Source: Planctomycetota bacterium
GTDB lineage: Bacteria > Planctomycetota > Phycisphaerae > Sedimentisphaerales > Anaerohalosphaeraceae
Reading direction: 5' to 3'
Assembly: GCA_021160785.1 (NCBI GenBank)
Contig: JAGHBX010000399.1
Span: 1-23,108 of the forward strand
Length of the DNA: 23,108 nucleotides
The translations under genes were made by a program, and so were the position numbers. The stretch's first letter is position 1. Every line of letters begins with the position of its first letter. The notes below the pieces were generated by a model that was given only the letters and a program-made list of their open reading frames with translations, was not told the DNA's origin and searched no databases. Positions 14,990 to 22,988 of the stretch are shown here, in pieces.

Positions 14990-15274
14990 TCATCTGGCCG
15001 TGAATGTCTGGCACATCGGCTCGTTATCCTGGTAACCAACGGAGATTTCGTTAGCCTGACATTCCAGGGCGCTGTTATGAACGCATACAGCGACTTTGCA
15101 GGCGCCCACCTTCGCGCAGCAGGAAGCCTCGCCCCCGTGCATGGTCGAATGGCAGAAGGTATCGCAGCGAGGCGTTGCCTCGTCCCCGATTGTAATCGCC
15201 GGCGTATGGCAGGCGCTTTCGATATTGTAAGCGCAGTCGGTTACGTCACATATCTTCACTTTTGACATTTCCAT
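14990..15274 (-). CDS. Tandem DUF1540 cysteine-rich protein (94 aa)
   Basis: The start at 15274 follows GGAGAAG. Two DUF1540 repeats are visible. The first has Cys9, 14, 22 and 37 (ICDVTDCAYNIESAC then RCDTF); the second has Cys59, 64, 72 and 88 (GACKVAVCVHNSALEC then MCQTF). Spacing between cysteines is nearly identical (5, 8, 15 or 16). Extra cysteines at 41, 52 and 53 lie in the linker. DUF1540 function is not known, but the four-Cys pattern suggests metal binding. It lies 259 bases upstream of the mini ferritin-like gene on the same strand; no gene was seen in the gap. Its promoter region contains three palindromes (15306-15395). Confidence 0.83.
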   Translation of the reverse strand: MEMSKVKICDVTDCAYNIESACHTPAITIGDEATPRCDTFCHSTMHGGEASCCAKVGACKVAVCVHNSALECQANEISVGYQDNEPMCQTFTAR

Positions 15275-15305
15275 AATTACTTCTCCTGTTGAATCAATAT
15301 AAAGT

Positions 15306-15326
15306 TCATGCCCCCAAAAAGCATGA
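15306..15326. promoter_or_regulatory. Inverted repeat TCATGC-N9-GCATGA upstream of the DUF1540 gene
   Basis: A perfect 6-bp inverted repeat with a 9-base centre begins 32 bases upstream of the DUF1540 start. It abuts a TTGACT (minus strand, 15331-15326) that could be a -35 element, although no good -10 box lies at standard spacing. Confidence 0.4.
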
Positions 15327-15358
15327 GTCAATACTTCGACTTCACCGTTCGTGTCGGC

Positions 15359-15371
15359 ATGCCCGGGGCAT
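15359..15371. promoter_or_regulatory. Palindrome ATGCCC-G-GGGCAT
   Basis: A perfect 6-bp inverted repeat around a single central base, in the 242-bp gap between the divergent DUF1540 and secreted-protein genes. Confidence 0.35.
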
Positions 15372-15376
15372 CTCTT

Positions 15377-15395
15377 AAATAGCAATTTGCTATTT
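15377..15395. promoter_or_regulatory. Palindrome AAATAGCAA-T-TTGCTATTT, candidate operator
   Basis: A perfect 9-bp inverted repeat around one central base. Its AT-rich arms and short centre suit a dimeric regulator site better than a terminator. It could serve either divergent gene. Confidence 0.45.
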
Positions 15396-15516
15396 TCACA
15401 AAACACGCGGGAATTTAGCGCCCCAAAGGGTATGCTTGCAGAATAAAGCCGGATCGGTTAAGCTGGATAGTGTCCGATACAATTTATACGGCATTTAATG
15501 GAAAGGAGAATTACTC

Positions 15517-16038
15517 ATGAAAAGAATAGTTTTTCCGTTGGCGTGTTTATTGCTGTATGCGACGGTGGTGGCGGACAGTTCCGACGATACTCTGTCGTTC
15601 TTTCTGTCAAAGTCCGAACTTGTTGTCGTGGGAAAGATCGCTTCGGAGCCGATGGGCGTGTATAGTGAGGCGGGCGTGCCGAACTATATTTGCGCTTTCG
15701 AGATTTCCGAAGTGCTCAAAGGCGGGCCGCCAAAAACAACGAAGATCGACGACTCGATTGCAGGAAAGATACCCGCCATATACGCCGAATTCTTCATGGA
15801 CAAGACCATTTACATGGCCGGAACCATGAACTACCGCGGCAAAGATTATCCCTTCATTCTCATCCAACACAAGGGCAACCCGCACATCGCCTGGTTCAGA
15901 GAACGCGACGGCAACCCAATGGGCGACGCCGAGTCCTTCAATGTCATGCTCACCGTTGCAAAGGACCCGAAAAACGACCTCCTGTTCATCGGAGGCGATT
16001 TCAACAACCAGCCGTTTACGGCATACGAGCGAGAATAG
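15517..16038 (+). CDS. Small secreted protein of unknown function (173 aa)
   Basis: AGGAG lies 8 bases before the ATG. The N-terminus (KRIVFPLACLLLYATVVADS) is a clear signal peptide. The mature part begins LSFFLSKSELVVVGKIASEP and continues with ICAFEISEVLKGGPPKTTKI, which resembles proteins with a short OB- or beta-barrel-like fold seen near planctomycete secreted enzymes, but I cannot name a family. It has one remaining Cys (Cys59). The gene is followed after 23 bases by the enolase-superfamily gene and probably shares its transcript. Confidence 0.75.
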   Translation: MKRIVFPLACLLLYATVVADSSDDTLSFFLSKSELVVVGKIASEPMGVYSEAGVPNYICAFEISEVLKGGPPKTTKIDDSIAGKIPAIYAEFFMDKTIYMAGTMNYRGKDYPFILIQHKGNPHIAWFRERDGNPMGDAESFNVMLTVAKDPKNDLLFIGGDFNNQPFTAYERE

Positions 16039-16061
16039 ATATTTATCACAGGAGAACGGAC

Positions 16062-17312
16062 ATGAAATTCAATCGACGAAGTCTAATCAAATCGACATTT
16101 GCAGCGGGGGCGGTCGGGACGTTTGCCGGGTGCCTGCCTGCCGAGCAGCAACAAAAGGTCGTAAACGGCGACGTGCTGGACAAGGCTGTCGCCGCGCCGA
16201 TACTGAAACTGGAGGGTATTACCTCGCCCGTCAAGATCGCCTCGATTGAGCTGCTGCAAAAAGACGGCAACCACTTTGTCCGCGCCCGCTCCACCGACGG
16301 CGCACAGGGCGTATCCGTCACCAACAGCAAGGCGGCGCATCTTTATCCGATCCTCGACAAGCTGGTCATTCCGTGTTTCATCGGCAAGGACGCTCGCGAC
16401 CTGGAAAAGCTCGTCGATAGCGTCTACCTCTACAAGAGCAACTACAAAATGTCAAACCTCGCCCTGTGGTGCCCATTGGCCTGGGTGGAGTTCAGTCTGT
16501 TGGACATGTTGGGCAAGATCGCCGACAAGCCCGTCGGCGAACTGTTCGGCGGTGTCGTCCGCCGCGAGATTGCGATATATCGCGCCAGCGGCAACCGCGA
16601 CACCACACCAGCAGAAGAAATAGAAGTTCTGAAAAAACTCATCGACCGCAGCCATGCAAAAGCCGTCAAGTTTAAGGTCGGCGGGCGAATGCGAAACAAC
16701 GCCGACTCCATACCAGGCCGATCCGAAGGCCTCGTGAAATCAGTGCGAAAAGCCCTAGGCGACGATCTCACCATCTTCGCCGACTCCAACGGCTCCTACG
16801 ACGCCGCACACGCAATCCGGTTAGGGCGGATGATGGAGGATCACGGCATCGACATGTTCGAAGAGCCCTGCCCGTTCGACTGGCTCGAGGATACCAAAGC
16901 CGTTGCCGATGCGCTGTCGATACCCATCTCCGGCGGCGAACAGGAATCGTCCCATCGTCGTTTCCGCTGGATGATCGAAAACGGCGCCCTCCAGATCGTT
17001 CAGCCCGACCTGCACTATTACGGCGGCTTCATCCGGTCGACCCGCGTCGCGCGAATGGCGGCCGCGGCCGGCCTTACCGTTGTGCCCCACATGTCAGGCA
17101 GCGGAACAGGCTATGTAGACGTGGTCCAGTTTGCATCGTTTACACCCAACATAGGACCGTACCACGAGTACAAGGGCGGAATCGAGAAATCGGGAAAATG
17201 GTACGACCCCCCACTCAATTCCGACAACGGCGTCATCACCGCACCCACAGGCCCGGGCATGGGAACAACAATCGGCGACGAGTACCTCGCCAACGCAAAA
17301 AAAATTGTCTGA
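16062..17312 (+). CDS. Enolase-superfamily protein (mandelate racemase/muconate lactonizing type), Tat-exported
   Basis: The start at 16062 follows AGGAG and gives a twin-arginine signal (NRRSLIKSTFAAGAVG) with a following AGC that may be lipidated (Cys24). The barrel shows the expected catalytic set: KFK (Lys203, Lys205) on the second strand, metal ligands Asp241 (FADSNG), Glu267 (FEEP) and Glu293 (GGEQ), and the Asp316/His343 pair (QPD, VPHMSG) of the mandelate racemase subgroup. Members abstract a proton alpha to a carboxylate, often from sugar acids. With all residues present it is probably active; the substrate is not known. Export is unusual for this superfamily but common in planctomycete sets. 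The upstream in-frame extension to 15690 overlaps the preceding gene and is not used. Confidence 0.9.
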   Translation: MKFNRRSLIKSTFAAGAVGTFAGCLPAEQQQKVVNGDVLDKAVAAPILKLEGITSPVKIASIELLQKDGNHFVRARSTDGAQGVSVTNSKAAHLYPILDKLVIPCFIGKDARDLEKLVDSVYLYKSNYKMSNLALWCPLAWVEFSLLDMLGKIADKPVGELFGGVVRREIAIYRASGNRDTTPAEEIEVLKKLIDRSHAKAVKFKVGGRMRNNADSIPGRSEGLVKSVRKALGDDLTIFADSNGSYDAAHAIRLGRMMEDHGIDMFEEPCPFDWLEDTKAVADALSIPISGGEQESSHRRFRWMIENGALQIVQPDLHYYGGFIRSTRVARMAAAAGLTVVPHMSGSGTGYVDVVQFASFTPNIGPYHEYKGGIEKSGKWYDPPLNSDNGVITAPTGPGMGTTIGDEYLANAKKIV

Positions 17313-17348
17313 TAACACTACTGATATCGCAGACTCCAACACTATCCC

Positions 17349-17386
17349 TTTCGGCTGCGCCGAAAAGGCTGCCACCGGCGTTTTTT
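17349..17386 (+). terminator. Probable intrinsic terminator
   Basis: A hairpin TTTCGGC-TGC-GCCGAAA (17349-17365) is followed by a small GCC-ACC-GGC stem and six T residues (17381-17386). It lies 37 bases after the stop of the enolase-superfamily gene. Confidence 0.5.
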
Positions 17387-17569
17387 CGATTGCAATGGTA
17401 CTTTTCTTTTCATGGACGTTAGATACGTACTGGGGCCATCCCACCGAAAGCATGGCAAGAAATGTCGGCTAAAGTATTTTCACCCCGGTTGACGATAAGG
17501 CTCCTGAGTCAAACTGGGGGCTGTTTTGAGTTTCAGCCAAATGCAGCATATTTTTCTGGGGGTCGTACA

Positions 17570-19525
17570 ATGTCGCAGTGCAGATCGGTCTTTTACCGCA
17601 GTATCCTTCTTGTCGTTATCACGATGGCCGTCGCAGGCTGCGCCAAAACGTATTCGGTAAAAGCTTCAAGTCCCGTCAAGCTCTTTGCCAGGCGCACCGA
17701 AACCGCCCTGAACTCGCCACGGCCCAGCGAGCAGACACAGCAGCAACTTCGACTCATGTTCCTCAAAGACGAATATGACAAGGATGCCTCCGCCGTCGTC
17801 GAACAATTGTACGAGCAGGTCCGCCATACCAATGATCCGCAATTAATGATCGTAACCGCCGAGTTGGCGCTGCTGGAGGCCCGCAAGCTCCATCGCCGCG
17901 ACACAGACGCAGCGGTAGCGATGAATCTCATGGCGGCGGCGCTGGCGTATGATTACCTCTTCGGAGCACAGCGGCTGGAACCCGCCGATGCCCTGACGCC
18001 GTCGTACCGCTTCATGGCCGACATCTACAACATGGCGGTCTCCAAACTCGTGGAGAACCGCGCCGCAAAAGAAAGTCCCTGGGTCGACACCGCCGGCGTG
18101 GAGATACTGAAAACCTCATACGACCTGAAGATACACAAGACAGGCGGCATGCTGTGGGACCCGACCGTTTTTGACTCGATCGATGCGGTAAACGATATCC
18201 AGGTCAAGGGTCTCAGAAACGAATATTTCTCCAAAGGCCTCGGCGCTCCAATGGTCGGACTCATCGACGACCCGCAGACGCGGGGCGAGTTTGGCAGGTA
18301 TTTTCCGCTAAAAGGCGCCGCCTTTCCCACGACGGCCGTGCTGAACTTCGACAAGCCCACTCACGTCAACAATATGTGGCATCGAAAGGCCGAGCTGACT
18401 TTCTACAACTCCGTCCTCACCGAATACACCTTTGTCAACGGCATGAAAGTGCCCCTCGAAGCCGATTACTCCACACCGTTGGGGGTCCTGCTGTCCAAGA
18501 TTGACTCGCTGGATTTGGGCTTCGAGGCCATGCTGCAAAGCCAAAAACTTGCCACACGCACCGGAATTCACATGCTCCAGGCCTATAATCCCAACAAAAT
18601 TCCCGTCGTGATGGTCCATGGACTGATGTCCACGCCCGAAACGTGGGTGGATATGTTCAACGACCTCGTGGGCGACCGGCGCATCCGGCGCGACTATCAG
18701 TTCTGGTTCTTTATCTATCCAACAGGCCTGCCGATTATCTATTCGGCGTCGATCTTGCGACGCGACCTGCTCGATATGAGGGAACAATTCGATCCGATGT
18801 ACACCAATCCAAGGTTCGATCACATGGTTGTCATCGGCCACAGCATGGGCGGACTGCTCACGCGACTCATCGCGCAAAACAGCGGCACTTTCTACTGGGA
18901 CAACGTATTTGCAAAACCCATCGACAAAGTTTCGCTTGGCCAAAGCGACAAGGAGTTCCTCCGCGACATCTTCTTCTTTGAAACCCTCCCCTTTGTCGAT
19001 CGTGTGGTCTTCATTGCCACGCCGCACCGCGGCAGCAAACTCGCCGACAAATGGTTTGCCAGAATCGGTGCAGGCTTCGTGAGTCTCCCGACCAATATAG
19101 AAGATGTCGGCGGCGATATCATGGCGGAAGACGCAGCCGTTCTGGCTTTCGATCCAAAGGACTTTTCCCGTCGCGTGCCCAACAGCATAGATCTGCTTTC
19201 GCCGACCTCGCGATTCATCACCACCATGCAGAAAGTCCCTCTCGAGGCGACTATTCCTTATCACTCCATCATCGGCGTAAGAAAAGCAGCCGTCGGTCCG
19301 GGCAGTTCAGACGGCGTGGTCGCCTATGAAAGCTCGCATCTTGATTTCACCGCCTCCGAGCGGCTTGTGCCGTCCGGACATTCAGCCCACAGGCATCCGC
19401 TGGCGATCGCAGAGGTCAAGCGAATCCTCAGACTCCACGCCGACGAGATAAAGAAAAAGCCGGCCGCTATACACTCCCAGCCGCCGGTTTACAACACCGC
19501 CAAAGCCTCCTTCATGGCCCCCTGA
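17570..19525 (+). CDS. Alpha/beta-hydrolase lipoprotein (651 aa)
   Basis: The start at 17570 follows GGGGGT and gives a signal peptide with lipobox MAVAGC. Residues about 30-330 form a helical N-terminal region and a beta-rich segment of unknown fold. From about residue 340 an alpha/beta-hydrolase domain is visible: IPVVMVHGLMSTPETW (His350), FWFFIYPTGLP, and the nucleophile elbow MVVIGHSMGG (Ser425). VPSGHSAH near residue 604 offers the catalytic His. The pattern resembles PGAP1-like or lipase-type esterases. It is probably an envelope-anchored lipase or esterase. The upstream ATG at 17462 would add 36 residues before the signal peptide and is not favoured. A TTGAGT/TATTTT pair at 17526-17554 is a weak promoter candidate. 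Confidence 0.85.
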   Translation: MSQCRSVFYRSILLVVITMAVAGCAKTYSVKASSPVKLFARRTETALNSPRPSEQTQQQLRLMFLKDEYDKDASAVVEQLYEQVRHTNDPQLMIVTAELALLEARKLHRRDTDAAVAMNLMAAALAYDYLFGAQRLEPADALTPSYRFMADIYNMAVSKLVENRAAKESPWVDTAGVEILKTSYDLKIHKTGGMLWDPTVFDSIDAVNDIQVKGLRNEYFSKGLGAPMVGLIDDPQTRGEFGRYFPLKGAAFPTTAVLNFDKPTHVNNMWHRKAELTFYNSVLTEYTFVNGMKVPLEADYSTPLGVLLSKIDSLDLGFEAMLQSQKLATRTGIHMLQAYNPNKIPVVMVHGLMSTPETWVDMFNDLVGDRRIRRDYQFWFFIYPTGLPIIYSASILRRDLLDMREQFDPMYTNPRFDHMVVIGHSMGGLLTRLIAQNSGTFYWDNVFAKPIDKVSLGQSDKEFLRDIFFFETLPFVDRVVFIATPHRGSKLADKWFARIGAGFVSLPTNIEDVGGDIMAEDAAVLAFDPKDFSRRVPNSIDLLSPTSRFITTMQKVPLEATIPYHSIIGVRKAAVGPGSSDGVVAYESSHLDFTASERLVPSGHSAHRHPLAIAEVKRILRLHADEIKKKPAAIHSQPPVYNTAKASFMAP

Positions 19526-19584
19526 TCAAAAATCCCACCCCGCCACCAACGCACGTGCCAACAATCTCATAATTAGGAGGTCGG

Positions 19585-19698
19585 ATGGACAGCGAACGAG
19601 ATCAAACTGAGACAGTCTTAGCTTGGCGTTATTGTCTGCCGGCCTCATCGTTAAAGGACCAGGCAAGGAAGAGGCGCAGCGCACAATGCCATAGGTAG
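19585..19698 (+). CDS. Small ORF with perfect ribosome-binding site (37 aa), doubtful
   Basis: AGGAGGT stands 3-4 bases before the ATG at 19585. The 37-residue product (MDSERDQTETVLAWRYCLPA and onward) resembles nothing I know. It lies in a stretch with other gene debris, so it may be the truncated 5' end of a lost gene rather than a small protein. Between 19526 and 19584 I see nothing. Confidence 0.25.
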   Translation: MDSERDQTETVLAWRYCLPASSLKDQARKRRSAQCHR

Positions 19699-19712
19699 GT
19701 TAATGTCTAAAA

Positions 19713-19877
19713 GTGCGGTATGATACGGTAACGCTGGTGATCAACGGCGAGGTCGTCAACAGGGCGGCCGGATGCGATCTCGAGTCCGGCAGGATATGTT
19801 TGACTTCCGAAGGCAATGAGATACACTTTAGAAATGTGGTGGTAACCGCTGTTTTGTCTGAAAAGGTGATACGATGA
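19713..19877 (+). pseudogene. C-terminal remnant of a DUF1080 (3-keto-disaccharide hydrolase-type) domain
   Basis: This frame encodes TVTLVINGEVVNRAAGCD followed by ESGRICLTSEGNEIHFRNVV, which matches the last 45 or so residues of DUF1080 domains (typically NG..VNRA....G.I.LQSEG.E..FRN). The frame is closed upstream by a stop at 19701-19703, so the N-terminal three quarters are missing. The stop overlaps the ATG of the next gene (ATGA). This suggests a DUF1080 gene once stood first in the operon and was deleted. GTG at 19713 could in principle start a 54-residue product. A 12-base direct repeat flanks the remnant (19710-19721 and 19879-19890). Confidence 0.62.
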
Positions 19878-20926
19878 GAAAGTGCGGTATCTATGGATGG
19901 ATCTGTTTGGCAATGGTGTTGGCGTCGGGCCGTGCAGGAGCCGTTGACATCATAGCGCATCGGGGCGCTTCATATCTGGCGCCGGAGAATACGCTGGCTT
20001 CGGTGATGTTGGGCTGGGACAAAGACGCCGATGTGGAAATTGATGTGTACCTGACGAAGGACAATCGCATCGTTGTGATACACGACAAGTCGACCAAAAG
20101 AACCGGCGATAAAGATCTGAAGGTGAGCGAAACGAACCTGGCCGAGCTTCGGAAAGTCGATGTGGGTCGATTCAAGTCAGAGGAGTTTGCCGGCGAGAAG
20201 ATACCGCTTCTTGACGAAGTTATCGCGACGATTCCTGCGGGACGAAAGCTCTATGTCGAGATCAAATGCGGGCCGGAGATTCTGCCGTTTCTCGAGAAGG
20301 TCATAGACGATAGGGGCAAGAGGTCGCAGATTGTCATCATCGCGTTCGATTTTGACACAATTGCAGCGGCAAAGAAGCGGATGCCCGACATCGGCGCGTA
20401 CTGGCTCAAGGGAACCGACAAGGACAAGGCGACAAACGAGTATATCCCTCACGGAACCGGGCTTGTGGAAAAGGTCCGGTCGCGCGGGCTTGACGGCCTG
20501 GATGTGCATTATGCCGGTGTGACGAAGGAATTTTCCGACGCGGTGAAATCGGCGGGTCTGAAGCTTTATGTCTGGACGGTGGACGACCCTGCCGAGGCGG
20601 TACGTTTGGCCGATTTGAAGGTCGACGGGATAACGACGAATCGCCCGGAGTGGCTCAGAGAGAGGCCGGAAATGGCGTTGGCTCTTCGAGGAGGAGGGAC
20701 TGTGGACATGTCAAGAGTCTGGCCTATAGTGTGCCAGTTCGGCATTGGGTTGATTCTGTGCCTGGTCGGGGTATGGTGCGGGTTGCGCGGGGGTTATCTT
20801 GACCTGAAGCTGCGCGAGGATCGGCGGTTATTAGTGATACTGGTGGCGGGGTATTTGTTCATGCTGGTTGTGGTGTGTGTCTTTACGTTCCTTGCGCCGA
20901 ACTGGGGCAATGGGGGTGCGTCATGA
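19874..20926 (+). CDS. Glycerophosphodiester phosphodiesterase with C-terminal membrane helices
   Basis: The 350-residue product has a signal peptide (ICLAMVLASGRAGA) and then a GDPD barrel: IIAHRGAS (His29, Arg30), APENT, VEIDVYLTKD (Glu55, Asp57), IVVIHD (His70), YVEIKCG and KLYVWTVDDP, ending VDGITTNRPEWL near residue 262. The family cleaves glycerophosphodiesters to glycerol-3-phosphate and an alcohol using a divalent metal. Residues about 278-345 add two membrane helices (WPIVCQFGIGLILCLVGVWCG and LLVILVAGYLFMLVVVCVFTF), which is longer than the usual 250-residue UgpQ type. The domain would face the periplasm if the signal peptide is used. The stop overlaps the symporter start by 4 bases. 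Confidence 0.9.
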   Translation: MRKCGIYGWICLAMVLASGRAGAVDIIAHRGASYLAPENTLASVMLGWDKDADVEIDVYLTKDNRIVVIHDKSTKRTGDKDLKVSETNLAELRKVDVGRFKSEEFAGEKIPLLDEVIATIPAGRKLYVEIKCGPEILPFLEKVIDDRGKRSQIVIIAFDFDTIAAAKKRMPDIGAYWLKGTDKDKATNEYIPHGTGLVEKVRSRGLDGLDVHYAGVTKEFSDAVKSAGLKLYVWTVDDPAEAVRLADLKVDGITTNRPEWLRERPEMALALRGGGTVDMSRVWPIVCQFGIGLILCLVGVWCGLRGGYLDLKLREDRRLLVILVAGYLFMLVVVCVFTFLAPNWGNGGAS

Positions 20927-22758
20927 TTGCGCAGGTGATCGGCGGGAGACTCGACTATGCCGTAATGATAACTTACTTCGTTGCGGTGTTGGGGTTTGGT
21001 CTTTATTTCGGCAGGTATACGGCGAGTACGAAGGATTTCTTTTTTGGCGGACAGCGGTTTGCATGGTGGCTGATTGCGTTTTCGTGTGTGGCGACGGTGG
21101 TGGGCAGTTACAGCTTTATCAAGTACAGTGCGGCGGGGTTTTCTTACGGGATAAGCAGCACGCAAAGTTATCTTAACGACTGGTTCTGGATGCCGATTTT
21201 GGTGTTGGCGTGGATTCCGATTATTTACTACAGGAAGATACTTTCGATTCCGGAGTATATGGAGGCGAGGTTTGACAGGAAGACGCGGATTGCATCGACG
21301 TTTATCATTCTGCTTTATATCATTGGGTATATCGGCATAAACCTCATTACGTTGGGCAGGACGCTTCATACGCTTTTGGGGTGGGAGATTATGACCGGCG
21401 CCGTGGTGACGGCCGTTGCGGTGGCGTTATATGTGTATGTGGGGGGGCAGACGGCAATCATTATGACCGACCTTATTCAGGGGATCATATTGCTTATCGC
21501 CGGATTAGGTCTGTTTGCGGCGGGGATTTATCATTTCGGCGGGTTCGGGGATTTCTGGTCGCTGCTTCCGCGGAGCCATAAGTTTGCGTTTTCGGATTTT
21601 AACGGGCCGGCGGAGTTCAGTTTTATCGGGATCTATGTTCAGGATGGATTAGCCAATACCGGTGCGCTGATGCTGATGCATCAGGGATTTATCATGCGGT
21701 TTATGTCGCTAAAGAGCGTCAAGGACTCGCGGCGTATGGTGGTCTGCTGGATACTGGTGCTTGCCCCGTTGGCGGCGATTGCGACAAGCTGCGGCGGCTG
21801 GATCGCAAGGGCGCTGGTCAACAATGGTGAACTGACGACCGAGCCGGGCGATGCTTTTGTAAACGCGGCGAATTTCCTTTGTGCTCCGGGTGTCTTTGGT
21901 TTTGTATTGGCGGCGTTGACGGCAGCGCTTATGAGTACGGCGGATTCTCTTATCAACGCGGTCAGTGCGATATTCGTTAATGACATCTGGAGGCCGTACA
22001 TAAAGCCGAACCGAAGCGACAAGCATTATCTGCTGGTCGCGCGGATTGCCAGCCTGGGCGCCGCGGGGATGGGACTTGCATTAGTGCCGGTATTCATGAA
22101 GGATACGATATACGGGGCGCACGGGATGTTTACCGCCGCGGTTACGCCGCCGGTTCTGGTGGCTATCCTGTTGGGGGTAACGTGGAGGCGGTATACGCCG
22201 ACAGCGGCGTTTGTGACGATTACCGGTGGAGCGGCGCTTATAGGCGCATCATTTGTCTGGCCGGATATTTTTGTGGGGCCGCTGGATTTCGGGATGGGGC
22301 CCAAAAGCTACAAGTTCATGCGGGCTCTTTTCGGCTTGTTAGCTTCCGGTACATTAGGGGTGGCGGTGTCGCTGATCACTAAGCCAAAGCCGATGGCGCA
22401 ATTGAAAGGGCTTGTTGCAGGCACACAATTGGATGCGATGCGTCAGTTCAAGGGCGGCGAGCCGAATCGCCGCCAGGGAGCGAAGGCTCGGGTGCATGTG
22501 AGGGTGGATAAGGATTTGGCGGGTGAAAATATTGTCGTGGTTTCACAGCGTGTGCTGGACGAGATGGCAGCCGAGCCGGGCGATCTTCTGTATGCAAGTC
22601 ACCTTAGATGGTGGTACGGCGGCCTGCGATCGGTGCACGTTAAGGCGGGCGCACCGTATGAGGCCGAGACTGAAGAAGCAATGCGGATGAGTCCCGAGGA
22701 TGCAGCAACAGCCCATTTCGTCGAAGGTCAACAAGTCTTGCTTGAGAAGATTATGTAG
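20923..22758 (+). CDS. Sodium:solute symporter (SSS family) with C-terminal soluble extension (611 aa)
   Basis: The start at 20923 overlaps the phosphodiesterase stop (ATGA) and follows GGGGGTG. The protein has about 13 membrane segments and clear SSS hallmarks: TASTKDFFFGGQ near residue 33, SIPEYMEARFD near 108, and GGQTAIIMTDLIQG (174-187). The last 95 or so residues (from about 515) form a hydrophilic extension containing VRVDKDLAGENIVVVSQRVLDEM and GGLRSVHVKAG that I do not recognise. Coupling to a periplasmic phosphodiesterase suggests uptake of a product such as a polyol or sugar, but the substrate is not shown by the sequence. Confidence 0.9.
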   Translation: MIAQVIGGRLDYAVMITYFVAVLGFGLYFGRYTASTKDFFFGGQRFAWWLIAFSCVATVVGSYSFIKYSAAGFSYGISSTQSYLNDWFWMPILVLAWIPIIYYRKILSIPEYMEARFDRKTRIASTFIILLYIIGYIGINLITLGRTLHTLLGWEIMTGAVVTAVAVALYVYVGGQTAIIMTDLIQGIILLIAGLGLFAAGIYHFGGFGDFWSLLPRSHKFAFSDFNGPAEFSFIGIYVQDGLANTGALMLMHQGFIMRFMSLKSVKDSRRMVVCWILVLAPLAAIATSCGGWIARALVNNGELTTEPGDAFVNAANFLCAPGVFGFVLAALTAALMSTADSLINAVSAIFVNDIWRPYIKPNRSDKHYLLVARIASLGAAGMGLALVPVFMKDTIYGAHGMFTAAVTPPVLVAILLGVTWRRYTPTAAFVTITGGAALIGASFVWPDIFVGPLDFGMGPKSYKFMRALFGLLASGTLGVAVSLITKPKPMAQLKGLVAGTQLDAMRQFKGGEPNRRQGAKARVHVRVDKDLAGENIVVVSQRVLDEMAAEPGDLLYASHLRWWYGGLRSVHVKAGAPYEAETEEAMRMSPEDAATAHFVEGQQVLLEKIM

Positions 22759-22843
22759 GATGCAAATGCGAGAAGTGTTGCCGGTGCAGCACACAACGAA
22801 ATACAAGCTAATGCCAGATTTTTCATTGTCCCGCTCTCAAATA

Positions 22844-22874
22844 AATCCCCAAGATCCTCTCGTCACAGGGGATT
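22844..22874. repeat. Inverted repeat AATCCCC-N17-GGGGATT
   Basis: A 7-bp perfect inverted repeat in the 230-bp gap after the symporter gene. No T tract follows, so it is recorded as a repeat and not as a terminator. No gene was supported in 22759-22988. Confidence 0.35.
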
Positions 22875-22915
22875 ATAGGTAATCTACAGGGTCTGACAAG
22901 TTTCTTCTTGTTTTC

Positions 22916-22943
22916 TTGACTTTCCGCCGGAAAAGGCTATAAT
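22916..22943 (+). promoter_or_regulatory. Strong sigma70-type promoter candidate
   Basis: TTGACT (22916-22921) and a perfect TATAAT (22938-22943) are 16 bases apart. A GGAGG ribosome-binding site follows at 22974-22978. Confidence 0.6.
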
Positions 22944-22988
22944 CAGGTATGGAATATGATAGTTCCTGTAAGTGGAGGTGTTACTCTT

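Noticed and set aside
18308..19264. Minus-strand 318-codon open frame
   Set aside because: It is antisense to the alpha/beta-hydrolase domain with its GHSMGG motif; no ribosome-binding site or recognisable domain.
22844..22874. Terminator after the second symporter gene
   Set aside because: The 7-bp stem has a 17-base loop and no following T tract.
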